Shown: in pieces, positions 49,814-58,658 of the stretch
Position numbering within the stretch: position 1 is the first letter of the stretch
How the letters are laid out: each line of letters opens with the position of its first letter
Origin: Opacimonas sp002292215
GTDB taxonomy: Bacteria > Pseudomonadota > Gammaproteobacteria > Enterobacterales > Alteromonadaceae
Reading direction: 5' to 3'
Length of the DNA stretch: 64,000 nt
NCBI GenBank assembly: GCA_943846745.1
Contig: OX044360.1
Span: forward strand, 1,984,001-2,048,000
The notes under the pieces: model-generated
Told to the model about the DNA's origin: nothing
Seen by the model: only the letters and a program-made list of their open reading frames with translations
Databases searched by the model: none
Position numbers and translations under genes: made by a program

Positions 49814-51193
49814 ATGAAAATTATCATCATAGGTGCTGGACAAGTAGGCGGAACCCTCGCAGAAAACCTCGTTGGAGAACGCAATGACATTACCGTTATT
49901 GACTCTGATGGAGATACGTTGCGTAACTTGCAAGACCGCTTGGATATTCAAGTCGTTCAAGGGATCGGATCCCATCCGGACGTATTACAAAAGGCCGGCG
50001 CCGAAAACGCGGACATGCTAATTGCCGTCACCAACTCTGATGAATCCAACATGATGGCTTGCCAGGTCGCTTATACTTTATATAAGACACCGACTAAAAT
50101 TGCACGTATCCGCTCTGAACAATACATTTTATATCAAGAAAAACTCTACGGTCACCAAGATATTCCGGTCGATCACTTAATTGCCCCAGAGCAACTGGTT
50201 ACCAAATCAATTAAACGTTTAATCGATTATCCTGGTGCACTGCAAGTGGTTGAATTTGCAGATGGTAAAGCATCATTGGTTGCAGTAAAAGCATATTACG
50301 GTGGTTTATTAGTTGGCCACGCTCTGTCTGCATTAAAACTGCATATGCCTAACGTAGAAACTCGAGTGGCAGCCATCTATCGGCGCGGCCGCCCTATTCG
50401 ACCTTTAGGTACGACGGTAATTGAAGCGGATGATGAAGTTTTCTTTATTGCCGCAACCAAACATATACGTGCTGTGATGAGTGAGCTGCAAAAGCTCGAA
50501 TCCAGTTATAAACGTATTATGATTGCCGGCGGCGGATTAATTGGCGCTGGTTTAGCTAAACGTTTAGAGCATAAACACAATGTCAAACTCATTGAATTTG
50601 ATCCTGAACGCGCTAAATATTTATCCGCCCATCTTGATAATACCATTGTATTTAATGGTGATGCCTCTGATTCTGATTTATTAACCGAAGAAAATGTGCA
50701 GCAAGTGGATGCGTTTATTGCAGTAACGAATGACGATGAAGCCAACATCATGTCAGCGATGCTAGCCAAACGCCTTGGCGCTCAAAAAGTAATGGTACTG
50801 ATCCAGCGCTCTGCCTATGTTGATTTGGTGCAAGGTGGTGAGATCGACATTGCTTTTTCTCCGCAACAAGCCACTATATCAGCATTGTTAACCCACGTGC
50901 GTCGTGGTGATATAGTGAATGTTTACTCATTACGTCGAGGTGCTGCCGAAGCAATAGAGGCAATTGCACACGGTGATAAAAACACCTCAAAAGTAGTCAG
51001 TAAAATGATTAAAGACATCAAATTACCACCAGGTACCACCATCGGTGCGATTGTTCGTCAAGAACAAGTTATCATTGCACATTCCGATACGGTAATTGAA
51101 GCAGATGATCATGTGATTTTGTTTTTAGTTGATAAAAAATATATCTCTGAAGTAGAAAAGCTGTTTCAACCTAGTGCATTTTTCTTTGGCTAA
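49814..51193 (+). CDS. trkA: Trk potassium uptake regulator TrkA
   Basis: 459 residues, cytosolic peripheral subunit. Two RCK/TrkA-N domains: IIIGAGQVGGTLAENL near the N-terminus and IAGGGLIGAGLAKRL (~235), each with a TrkA-C half, which bind NAD(H)/ATP and gate the TrkH channel. It is in the def-fmt-rsmB orientation and converges with trkH. Confidence 0.96.
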   Translation: MKIIIIGAGQVGGTLAENLVGERNDITVIDSDGDTLRNLQDRLDIQVVQGIGSHPDVLQKAGAENADMLIAVTNSDESNMMACQVAYTLYKTPTKIARIRSEQYILYQEKLYGHQDIPVDHLIAPEQLVTKSIKRLIDYPGALQVVEFADGKASLVAVKAYYGGLLVGHALSALKLHMPNVETRVAAIYRRGRPIRPLGTTVIEADDEVFFIAATKHIRAVMSELQKLESSYKRIMIAGGGLIGAGLAKRLEHKHNVKLIEFDPERAKYLSAHLDNTIVFNGDASDSDLLTEENVQQVDAFIAVTNDDEANIMSAMLAKRLGAQKVMVLIQRSAYVDLVQGGEIDIAFSPQQATISALLTHVRRGDIVNVYSLRRGAAEAIEAIAHGDKNTSKVVSKMIKDIKLPPGTTIGAIVRQEQVIIAHSDTVIEADDHVILFLVDKKYISEVEKLFQPSAFFFG

Positions 51194-51214
51194 CTGAGCT
51201 ATAAGAACCTTGTG

Positions 51215-52666
51215 TTAGCTGCGCCAGAAGGTTGGCGAAAACAGCACTAATAAAGAAAAGACTTCTAATCGTCCGAATAACATAGCGATCACCAATATCC
51301 ATTTACCGCTATCCGAAACGGACGCATAAGTGCCTGCTACATCACCTAAACCAGGTCCGAGGTTATTTAAGGTTGCAGCCGTTGCCGTAAATGCCGTGAT
51401 GTCGTCCATACCCGTGCCTAATAGTGCCAGCATAATGATAACAAATACAATTGCATATGCAGCAAAAAATCCCCATACCGCCTCTACCACACGGTCAGGC
51501 ATAGCACGATCGCCGAGTTTAACCGAATACACCGCTTTGGGATGGATTAAGCGGTCAATTTCACGCTTACCTTGTAAAAATAACAAAAATACGCGAATGA
51601 CTTTTAACCCTCCTCCCGTAGAACCCGCACACCCGCCAATAAAGCTGGAAAAAATCAACAATATAGGTAAAAACACCGGCCAAGCCGAAAAGTCGGTCGT
51701 CGCAAATCCTGCGGTTGTACTAATAGACACCGCTTGAAACATCGCTTGATCTAAAGCAATTTCTGCCGTGTCATAATAATCATAATGGACCAGTACAAGA
51801 AAGCAAATTGCGATGAGTGCAAATTGAATCACCAAAAAAGCTTTAAATTCTGGATCACGCCAGTAGCCCTTTAAGTTTCGACCTGAAGCGGCGGCAAAAT
51901 GCAGCGCAAAATTTAACGCAGCAATCCACAAAAATACAACACAAATGATGTTAATGACGGGTGAATTGTAATAACCCAAACTGGTATCATGGGTTGAAAA
52001 CCCACCAATCGCAATGGTCGAGAAAGAGTGACAAATAGCATTAAATACATCCATACCGCCAAGCCAGTAAGCCGCGGCACAGGCAATGGTCAAACCTAGA
52101 TAAATGAACCACAACTGTTTTGCTGTTTCGGCAATCCGAGGTGTCATTTTGGAATCTTTCACCGGACCTGGAGTTTCTGCGCGATATAGCTGCATGCCCC
52201 CGACCCCTAATAACGGTAAGATAGCAACAGCGAGAACAATGATCCCCATCCCACCGAGCCATTGGAGTTGCTGGCGATAAAACTGCATGGATTTAGGTAA
52301 AAACTCGATCCCTTCGATAACCGTCGCACCCGTAGTCGTTAACCCTGAAAATGACTCAAAGAATGCATCCGTAATGGACATGTTTGGTTGTTCTAAGAAG
52401 ATAAAAGGAATGGCACCAAAACTCGCCAGTACCAGCCAAAACAAAGCTACAATTAAAAACCCTTCTTTGGCACGCAGATCGCGTTTGAAGTGTCGGTTGG
52501 GATACCAGAATGCAATACCGGTGATAATACAAGTCAAAAACGCAAGAACAAACGGTAAACCACTACCATCTTGGTAAATCAAAGAAACGAATACAGGCAG
52601 AATCATCGTGACACTAAAAAGTGCGACAAGGAGCCCTAATATCCGAATAATAGCTTGATACTGCAT
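51215..52666 (-). CDS. trkH: Trk potassium uptake channel TrkH
   Basis: 483 residues, inner membrane. Eight or more helices arranged as four M1-P-M2 repeats with selectivity-like loops: FSGLTTTGATVIEG, FSTIAIGGFST, AVSISTTAGFATTDF, AATLNNLGPGLGDV. It passes K+ with TrkA as regulator. In this genome trkH is convergent with trkA rather than in one operon. AT-rich DNA lies upstream. Confidence 0.96.
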   Translation of the reverse strand: MQYQAIIRILGLLVALFSVTMILPVFVSLIYQDGSGLPFVLAFLTCIITGIAFWYPNRHFKRDLRAKEGFLIVALFWLVLASFGAIPFIFLEQPNMSITDAFFESFSGLTTTGATVIEGIEFLPKSMQFYRQQLQWLGGMGIIVLAVAILPLLGVGGMQLYRAETPGPVKDSKMTPRIAETAKQLWFIYLGLTIACAAAYWLGGMDVFNAICHSFSTIAIGGFSTHDTSLGYYNSPVINIICVVFLWIAALNFALHFAAASGRNLKGYWRDPEFKAFLVIQFALIAICFLVLVHYDYYDTAEIALDQAMFQAVSISTTAGFATTDFSAWPVFLPILLIFSSFIGGCAGSTGGGLKVIRVFLLFLQGKREIDRLIHPKAVYSVKLGDRAMPDRVVEAVWGFFAAYAIVFVIIMLALLGTGMDDITAFTATAATLNNLGPGLGDVAGTYASVSDSGKWILVIAMLFGRLEVFSLLVLFSPTFWRS

Positions 52667-52813
52667 AAAAAATTGTCTGATGAGTTTTATTCATTATGTG
52701 CTTGTTCGCCCAAAATCTAAAGTGAAAAATAAATTTATTTAGGAAAAATAACCACTTCGCGTTTTTAGTAACGTATTTTTAATGTTAGCGCTTTCTTTTT
52801 TTATAATCTGTGT

Positions 52814-52973
52814 TAAATTTATAAATTAAGTGATAGGAAATTGCTTAATTTTACACCTCGTTTAATTCTACTATTTAACGGTAACAACAATAATTACGCC
52901 TCTTTTCGCAATTATTTTTCAAAGGACTGAACCTCTCTATTCTTTAATTTTCATGACCATTTTGGTCTTTTTT
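52814..52973 (+). ncRNA. Possible small RNA or leader upstream of polA
   Basis: The 434-bp gap between trkH and polA holds, on the + strand, a perfect TATAAT (52802-52807) with a poor -35, and a rho-independent terminator GACCA/TGGTC followed by T6 (52955-52973). No gene on this strand precedes the terminator, so it implies a short transcript of about 160 nt. The span contains no open frame and is AT-rich. Confidence 0.3.
52955..52973 (+). terminator. Rho-independent terminator upstream of polA
   Basis: GACCA (52955-52959) pairs with TGGTC (52963-52967) and is followed by TTTTTT. The stem is short at 5 bp. No known + strand gene lies directly upstream. Confidence 0.55.
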
Positions 52974-53100
52974 GTTTGCCTGTTATAAACAGTTAACCAC
53001 AAACTTATCCACAGCTTATTAGTTTATTTTTATTGTGCTATAGCCAATGTTTATCTGCTATGGCATCCTTGTATCGTGTAAATTAAAAAAAGAAATCCAC

Positions 53101-55944
53101 ATGTCTGAAATTACTCCACCGCCGTTTGTCTTAGTAGATGGTTCATCCTATTTATTCCGTGCTTTCCATGGCATGCCTCCGATGTCAAATTCACAAGGAC
53201 AAGCCACGCATGCCATCTATGGCGTGATCAATATGCTCAAAAGTCTACTACGAACCTATGACCCTACTCATATTGCGGTGGTTTTCGATGCGAAAGGTAA
53301 AACCTTTCGGGATGATATTTATCCGGAGTACAAAGCCAACCGTCCTCCGATGCCTGATGAACTTCGCTCACAAATAGCACCATTGCATACCATCATTAAA
53401 GCAATGGGGTTGCCCTTAATTGTTGAGCCAAATGTTGAGGCAGATGACGTCATTGGTACATTAACAAAGCGCGCGACTGCGTTAGGGATGCGCTCATTAG
53501 TTAGTACCGGTGATAAAGATATGGCGCAGTTGGTGGATAGCCATGTGACCTTAATCAATACCATGAATAATACCTTGATGGATGTGCCAGGAGTACTTGA
53601 AAAATTTGGTGTAGGACCGGAGCTGATCATTGATTTCTTAGCGTTAAAAGGCGACAAAGTTGATAACATTCCTGGTGTACCTGGTGTCGGAGATAAATCC
53701 GCACTAGGTCTATTGCAAGGCATTGGTGGGGTTGATGCGATTTATAACAATCTTGATAAAATCGCTAGTTTGGATTTTCGTGGTGCCAAAACCATGGCAA
53801 AAAAAATGCAAGAACATGAGTTGAATGCCCGCTTATCCTATGAGTTGGCAACTATTGTGATTGATCTACCTCTAGAATATTCACCCGATGAGCTGAACAT
53901 TCAAGCACCGGATAAAGATGCCTTAGCTGAGCTATTTCAAACCTATGAATTTAAACGTTGGTACAGCGAGATCACCGGAGAAACGTTTGCTAAAGCAGCA
54001 GCTCCAGCAATGTCAGCGTCACAAAAATCAGCCCCCATAGCAGCGGGTGTAACTTCAACTGAAGCCGCCGTAAACGACGATATGCCCTCAGTGCCAGCTA
54101 ATGTTGTCACCGCAGCAATGCCTCCGGTTAACCGCGATCATTATGAGCTTGTATTAACTGAAGCAGCATTATTCACCTGGTTAGAAAAATGTCGTAACGC
54201 TCCTTTGTTTGCTATTAATATTCAAACCACTAGCGCACATTATATGGAGGCTCAAATTGTTGGGTTTTCGCTCTGCGTTGGCCTTGGAGAAGCCTGTTAC
54301 ATTCCATTGGCACATGATTACCCTGATGCGCCAGAACAACTTGATCGTGAATGGGTCTTGGCACAATGTAAGCCCCTCTTAGAAAACACCAAAGCACAAA
54401 AAATTGGCCACAACATTAAGTATGATAAAAATGTCCTTGCTAATCACGGCATCACGCTCAATGGCGTCGCTTATGACACGATGCTTGAGTCCTATGTGCT
54501 CAACAGTGTCAGTACCAAACATAATCTGGATGCACTGTCTGAACATTACTTAGGGCATCAAAAGATTCATTTTGAAACTATTGCTGGTAAAGGGGCTAAG
54601 CAACTCACCTTTAATCAAATCGCTCTCGATGAAGCAGTGCCTTACGCAGCAGAAGACACCGAAGTGACGTTTCGTTTACATGCGGTGTTGTGGCCGCAAT
54701 TAGTCGCCCAGCCGGAACTGGCTAATGTGGTGAGTGAACTCGAAGTACCGTTATCGCAAGTATTATCGCGGATGGAGCAAACAGGTGTGTTAATTGATTC
54801 ACAACAACTTCTCCAGCAATCACAATCTCTGGCTGAACGAATTGTTGCACTAGAAAAAGACGTGCATGAAATGGCTGGAGAGGCCTTTAACTTAGGTTCT
54901 CCGAAACAATTACAAACCATTTTATTTGAAAAAATGAATTTACCCGTGTTAAAGAAAACGCCTAAAGGCGCCCCTTCGACGGCTGAAGAAGTGTTACAAG
55001 AGCTTGCGCTTAACTATCCACTACCTAAAGCTATTATGGAATTTAGGGGCTTAAGTAAACTTAAAAATACGTATACTGATAAGTTACCCAAGATGATCGA
55101 TCATCGCACAGGACGAGTTCATACCTCGTATCAGCAAGCTATTGCTGCCACAGGGCGATTGTCGTCAACCGATCCTAATTTACAAAATATTCCAATCAGA
55201 ACCGCTGAAGGGCGTAAAGTTCGTGAGGCATTTATTGCACGTCCTGGATATAAAATCGTAGCAGCCGATTATTCTCAAATTGAATTACGTATTATGGCAC
55301 ATTTATCCAAAGATCCTGGGTTACTGCATGCCTTTGCCAATGGGCTCGATGTGCATAAAGCGACTGCATCAGAAGTTTTTGGTGTACCATTAGAGAGTGT
55401 CACGAGTGAGCAACGTCGTTCATCTAAAGCGATAAACTTTGGTTTAATTTACGGCATGTCAGCATTTGGCTTGGCCAAACAACTGAATATTCCTCGCAAT
55501 GAAGCGCAAACTTACATGAATACCTATTTTGAACGCTATCCGGGCGTGTTGCATTATATGGAAGCGACGCGTGAAGAAGCTAAAGCACTAGGCTATGTTA
55601 AAACCGTGTTTGGTCGTCGTTTATATTTACCTGAAATCAAATCAAGCAATGGCGCACGTCGTGCTGGTGCTGAACGAGCTGCTATAAACGCTCCGATGCA
55701 AGGGACGGCTGCTGATATTATAAAGTTATCGATGTTAGCTGTGGACACATGGTTACAAGCACAAGATCCCAGTGATATTTGCATGATAATGCAAGTGCAT
55801 GATGAATTGGTTTTTGAAATAAAAGAACAGAAAGTCGAAGAGTTTTCACGCAAAATTGTTAATCTAATGGAAACAGCAGTATCACTGTCGGTACCATTGA
55901 TTGTTGAATCTGACGCCGGAGATAACTGGGAACAGGCCCATTAA
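53101..55944 (+). CDS. polA: DNA polymerase I with altered proofreading motif
   Basis: 947 residues. Three domains: 5' nuclease (1-~320; FVLVDGSSYLFRAFHGMPP, EADDVIGTL, GDKDMAQLV), a proofreading 3'-5' exonuclease-type domain (~355-540) and polymerase (~545-947; VAADYSQIELRIMAHLS, SKAINFGLIYGMSAFGL, MQVHDELVFEI). At exonuclease motif I the residues equivalent to Asp355 and Glu357 of E. coli are Asn373 and Gln375 (codons AAT 54217-54219 and CAA 54223-54225). The equivalents of Asp424 (442) and Asp501 (519) are kept at identical spacing. Polymerase and 5' nuclease motifs look intact. Start is ATG 53101; the upstream in-frame ATG at 53047 would add 18 unusual residues. Confidence 0.96.
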   Translation: MSEITPPPFVLVDGSSYLFRAFHGMPPMSNSQGQATHAIYGVINMLKSLLRTYDPTHIAVVFDAKGKTFRDDIYPEYKANRPPMPDELRSQIAPLHTIIKAMGLPLIVEPNVEADDVIGTLTKRATALGMRSLVSTGDKDMAQLVDSHVTLINTMNNTLMDVPGVLEKFGVGPELIIDFLALKGDKVDNIPGVPGVGDKSALGLLQGIGGVDAIYNNLDKIASLDFRGAKTMAKKMQEHELNARLSYELATIVIDLPLEYSPDELNIQAPDKDALAELFQTYEFKRWYSEITGETFAKAAAPAMSASQKSAPIAAGVTSTEAAVNDDMPSVPANVVTAAMPPVNRDHYELVLTEAALFTWLEKCRNAPLFAINIQTTSAHYMEAQIVGFSLCVGLGEACYIPLAHDYPDAPEQLDREWVLAQCKPLLENTKAQKIGHNIKYDKNVLANHGITLNGVAYDTMLESYVLNSVSTKHNLDALSEHYLGHQKIHFETIAGKGAKQLTFNQIALDEAVPYAAEDTEVTFRLHAVLWPQLVAQPELANVVSELEVPLSQVLSRMEQTGVLIDSQQLLQQSQSLAERIVALEKDVHEMAGEAFNLGSPKQLQTILFEKMNLPVLKKTPKGAPSTAEEVLQELALNYPLPKAIMEFRGLSKLKNTYTDKLPKMIDHRTGRVHTSYQQAIAATGRLSSTDPNLQNIPIRTAEGRKVREAFIARPGYKIVAADYSQIELRIMAHLSKDPGLLHAFANGLDVHKATASEVFGVPLESVTSEQRRSSKAINFGLIYGMSAFGLAKQLNIPRNEAQTYMNTYFERYPGVLHYMEATREEAKALGYVKTVFGRRLYLPEIKSSNGARRAGAERAAINAPMQGTAADIIKLSMLAVDTWLQAQDPSDICMIMQVHDELVFEIKEQKVEEFSRKIVNLMETAVSLSVPLIVESDAGDNWEQAH

Positions 55945-56043
55945 TAAAGGCTCGAAAAGGGTTTCACACATTCACGTTGAGGTGAAAGCGTCCACATTAA
56001 CAAAATAAATGTAGAATATTCTTGTAATTTTATTACATTTATC

Positions 56044-56071
56044 TTGATAATTTTCTATCTGTGCCTACAAT
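56044..56071 (+). promoter_or_regulatory. Promoter of Spot 42
   Basis: TTGATA (56044-56049), a 16-bp spacer and TACAAT (56066-56071), 7 bp before the predicted RNA start. I did not find a convincing CRP palindrome next to it. Confidence 0.65.
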
Positions 56072-56078
56072 AGTCTTT

Positions 56079-56145
56079 GTAGGGTACAGAGGTTTATATT
56101 AAAACCTTTGTTTCGGCTCCAGCATTCTTTGTTGGAGCTTTTTTT
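56079..56145 (+). ncRNA. spf: Spot 42 small RNA, compact form
   Basis: It lies between polA and engB, the place of spf in E. coli and Vibrio, and starts GTAGGGTACAGAGG, the conserved 5' end of Spot 42. The 5' single-stranded GUAGGGU is followed by a 10-bp hairpin (56086-56095 with 56102-56111, loop AUAUUA), a 4-nt linker and a terminator hairpin (GCTCCAGC/GTTGGAGC, 56116-56138) with U7. Total ~67 nt, against 109 in E. coli, so the middle unstructured regions are missing. Spot 42 base-pairs with mRNAs of carbon use with Hfq. Confidence 0.75.
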
Positions 56146-56202
56146 ATGCTTTTTGAAAAATAATTTGAACTAATCTAATAAAGCACTCTCTATAATACTG
56201 TT

Positions 56203-56258
56203 AATGTGTGTTTTTCCCTTGTTTAAAATGCCCCAGCGTGTTCTGGGGCTTTTTTTTG
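56203..56258 (+). ncRNA. Possible second short transcript with terminator
   Basis: Between Spot 42 and engB, a perfect TATAAT (56191-56196) precedes ~55 nt that end in the terminator GCCCCAG/CTGGGGC plus T8 (56230-56257). The -35 is poor (TTGAAC at 20 bp). The terminator cannot serve polA or Spot 42 alone, because Spot 42 has its own; it may be a backup, or end an independent short RNA. Confidence 0.35.
56230..56257 (+). terminator. Rho-independent terminator between Spot 42 and engB
   Basis: GCCCCAG (56230-56236) pairs with CTGGGGC (56243-56249) and is followed by T8. On the minus strand only AAAA precedes the stem, so it would act weakly for engB. Confidence 0.8.
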
Positions 56259-56302
56259 CCTACTATTTATTTACAGGTTTCAAGCCGGTTCAACAAAGAT
56301 TG

Positions 56303-56956
56303 TTATTCGTTCGGCGCTTGGTTTATCGTATCTAGGTCTATCGTTTCTTTACTTTCTGGCGCTTTAAGTTGTAGCCACTCATCAAGCTTATGTTCTAACT
56401 CATTTAAACCTATACGGGTTAATGATGAAAAAGCATGAATCGTTACGTCACCACAAAATGCCATCGCCGCTTCTCGAGCCATCAAAACTTGCGCTTTACG
56501 CTTGCCTGATTTGAGTTTATCCGCTTTGGTCAGTAAAGCTAATACCGGAATATCCGCATTCACCGCCCATTGAATGAGCTCTTGATCAAGATCTTTAAAT
56601 GGATGACGTATATCCATCAACACGACCAGCCCAGCAATACATTTGCGCTTTTGCAAATATTCACCGAGGGCTTTTTGCCATTTTAACTTCATCGCTAAAG
56701 GTACTTTGGCATAACCATATCCCGGCAAATCCACTAATCGGCGCTTTTCATCTAATTCAAAGACATTGATTAACTGAGTACGACCAGGCGTTTTACTCGT
56801 TCGCGCTAAACCTTTTTGGCGTGTCAATGTATTCAATGCGCTGGACTTTCCGGCATTGGAGCGACCCGCAAATGCGACTTCGACGCCACTACTTTGGTCT
56901 AAATGCTGAATATCAGGTGCACTAGTGAGGAATTTTGCTTTAGTATAATAGGTCAT
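56303..56956 (-). CDS. engB: Ribosome biogenesis GTPase EngB (YsxC/YihA)
   Basis: 217 residues. Circularly ordinary G domain: FAGRSNAGKSSALNTL (G1), RLVDLPGYGYAKVP (G3), ALLTKADKL (G4), AFSSLT (G5). It is needed for 50S subunit assembly. Its position facing polA and Spot 42 is conserved. Divergent from cytochrome c4. Confidence 0.96.
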   Translation of the reverse strand: MTYYTKAKFLTSAPDIQHLDQSSGVEVAFAGRSNAGKSSALNTLTRQKGLARTSKTPGRTQLINVFELDEKRRLVDLPGYGYAKVPLAMKLKWQKALGEYLQKRKCIAGLVVLMDIRHPFKDLDQELIQWAVNADIPVLALLTKADKLKSGKRKAQVLMAREAAMAFCGDVTIHAFSSLTRIGLNELEHKLDEWLQLKAPESKETIDLDTINQAPNE

Positions 56957-57133
56957 TGAAGTGTATTTCTTATTAAGTAATCTAGGATATGTTTCGATAT
57001 AGAATTGTATATTTTACATGTTTTTTTCAATACATTTGCAGCGAATGGTTTTTAATCTGTCTGTAAATGTGTAATATACGCATCATAGCACATATGTGCA
57101 TAAAGATTATTAACGTTTTTTAAGAGTACTCGT

Positions 57134-57757
57134 ATGAAAAAACTAAGTTTGTTGTTCTGCCTATCATTGACTATTAGCGGTTTTACCATGGCACAGGGTG
57201 ATGCAGAAGCAGGTAAAGCGAAATCAGCAACATGTGCCGCGTGTCACGGTTCAGATGGTAACAGTATGATCCCTATGAATCCAAAGCTTGCTGGTCAGCA
57301 TCAAAAGTACCTTGTTAAGCAGTTACATGAATTTAAAGCCGCTGCAATGAGTAGTGGTAAAGAAGGACGTAACAATGCCGTCATGAACGGTATGGCAGTA
57401 GGTCTATCTGATCAAGACATGTTAGATATTTCTGCATACTTTTCAAGCCAAACCGCCAAGCCAGGTGCTACTCCTGAAGAATACGTAGCGCCAGGTGCTG
57501 CATTATATCGTGGTGGCGATGCCGAACGTAAGATCACAGCATGCATAGCATGTCACGGTCCTCGTGGTAACGGTATGGGTCAAGCTGGCTTCCCTGATAT
57601 TTCAGGTCAACATGTAGATTACACGGTAAGTCAGCTTAAAATGTTTCGTTCTGGCGACCGTCATAATGACTTAAATGGCATGATGCGGGACATCGCAGCG
57701 AAGTTAACTGACGAAGATATTACGATTTTAGCGAACTATATTGCTGGGCTGCACTAA
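57134..57757 (+). CDS. Cytochrome c4, dihaem periplasmic cytochrome
   Basis: 207 residues with a signal peptide (1-20). Two similar cytochrome c domains: first haem CAACH (residues ~35-39), second CIACHGPRGN (~134-138), each with a downstream Met ligand. It carries electrons to terminal oxidases such as cbb3. AAGAG precedes ATG. Located between engB and yihI as in many relatives. Confidence 0.94.
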   Translation: MKKLSLLFCLSLTISGFTMAQGDAEAGKAKSATCAACHGSDGNSMIPMNPKLAGQHQKYLVKQLHEFKAAAMSSGKEGRNNAVMNGMAVGLSDQDMLDISAYFSSQTAKPGATPEEYVAPGAALYRGGDAERKITACIACHGPRGNGMGQAGFPDISGQHVDYTVSQLKMFRSGDRHNDLNGMMRDIAAKLTDEDITILANYIAGLH

Positions 57758-57864
57758 AGCATTTACAACTAAAGTACTATTTGTTTGTTTTTTTTATGTA
57801 AATGAGTTGTAAATGGAAATAATTACTGTATTCTGTCAGCAATTGACGGAACGTACAATAAAGA

Positions 57865-58023
57865 GTCAGGAAGACCTTAAACAATTAATAAACTCTGTCA
57901 AAAATAATAATAAGTAGAGTCGTTGGAATACATCCTGCTAAAGCCGCGTAAGACGGATAAGCAATATGGGAGAAGTGTAAACCAGCCTAATAAGGTGATA
58001 ATTCCGATTATCACCTTTTTTCT
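57865..58023 (+). ncRNA. Candidate CsrC/RsmY-like small RNA
   Basis: About 159 nt between cytochrome c4 and yihI; E. coli csrC lies just upstream of yihI. A -10 TACAAT (57854-57859) precedes a 5' end GTCAGGAAGAC, which forms a GGA-in-loop hairpin (GTC/GAC) and resembles segments of RsmY and CsrC. Further GGA triplets occur at 57925, 57955 and 57969. It ends in the strong terminator GGTGATAA/TTATCACC with a U-rich tail. CsrA-binding RNAs usually carry more GGA loops than I can show here, so this is a positional and motif-based call. Confidence 0.45.
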
Positions 58024-58025
58024 TT
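57994..58025 (+). terminator. Rho-independent terminator of the RNA upstream of yihI
   Basis: GGTGATAA (57994-58001) pairs with TTATCACC (58008-58015), loop TTCCGA, followed by a T-rich run. Confidence 0.85.
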
Positions 58026-58098
58026 TCTACCCCTTACTAAATTTCTATAATCTGTTGTATAATCTTTCATTGAATTGCTAAATATTACAGAGTCAATC

Positions 58099-58638
58099 AT
58101 GCCACGCGTCAAAAAATCCAGAAAAGCCGGTCCAATAGGCATTGCCAACAGTTCCGATAAATACGGTAGTCATAAAACAAAATCAAAAACACCTTCTACC
58201 GTGAAAAAAGATAACGGGCGACCATCAGGTTCAAGAAACTCAGCCCCTAATACAGATAAAAAAGTCATTAACGGTCCGAAAAAAGATCCGCGTATTGGCA
58301 GTACCAAAAAGATTGAATTGACACAGAGTAAGCAAAAATTAGTTGAACCTAAAATTAAACGTTATGCGACACCAGCACAAGAGCTTGCTGCATTAGAAGT
58401 CGATGAGCGTTTAACCATGTTAATCGATAAATATGATGACGACCAACACTTGAGTAAAGAAGAAAAGCAGTACATGGAAGAAAAAATGGCACGTCACCAA
58501 GTGTTATGTGATCTTTTAGGTATTAAAGACGAAGAAGACGAAAGCGAAGTTGTCGGTCAAACCAAACATAAAGAAATTATCGCTGACGATGATCCACTCA
58601 AGACATTTGAGTCTATTAATATTAACGATTTTAAATAA
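58099..58638 (+). CDS. yihI: Der GTPase-activating protein YihI
   Basis: 179 residues. Basic and disordered N-terminal half (RVKKSRKAG, then Lys/Ser-rich to ~90) and acidic C-terminal helical part (LAALEVDERLTMLIDKYDDDQHLSKEEKQYMEEKMARHQVL), as in the E. coli protein that stimulates the GTPase of Der (EngA) in ribosome assembly. Start is ATG 58099; the longer frame begins with TTG and lacks support. Confidence 0.9.
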   Translation: MPRVKKSRKAGPIGIANSSDKYGSHKTKSKTPSTVKKDNGRPSGSRNSAPNTDKKVINGPKKDPRIGSTKKIELTQSKQKLVEPKIKRYATPAQELAALEVDERLTMLIDKYDDDQHLSKEEKQYMEEKMARHQVLCDLLGIKDEEDESEVVGQTKHKEIIADDDPLKTFESININDFK

Positions 58639-58658
58639 TAGAGTGTGGGTTGAGTAGT

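Noticed and set aside
53005..53013. Replication origin near polA
   Set aside because: A single DnaA box without a cluster or unwinding element; gyrB at the right edge points to oriC beyond the window.
57808..57828. UvrY/GacA-type palindrome upstream of the Csr-like RNA
   Set aside because: TGTAAAT...ATTACTG is only a rough match with wrong spacing to the TGTAAG-N6-CTTACA type; not claimed.
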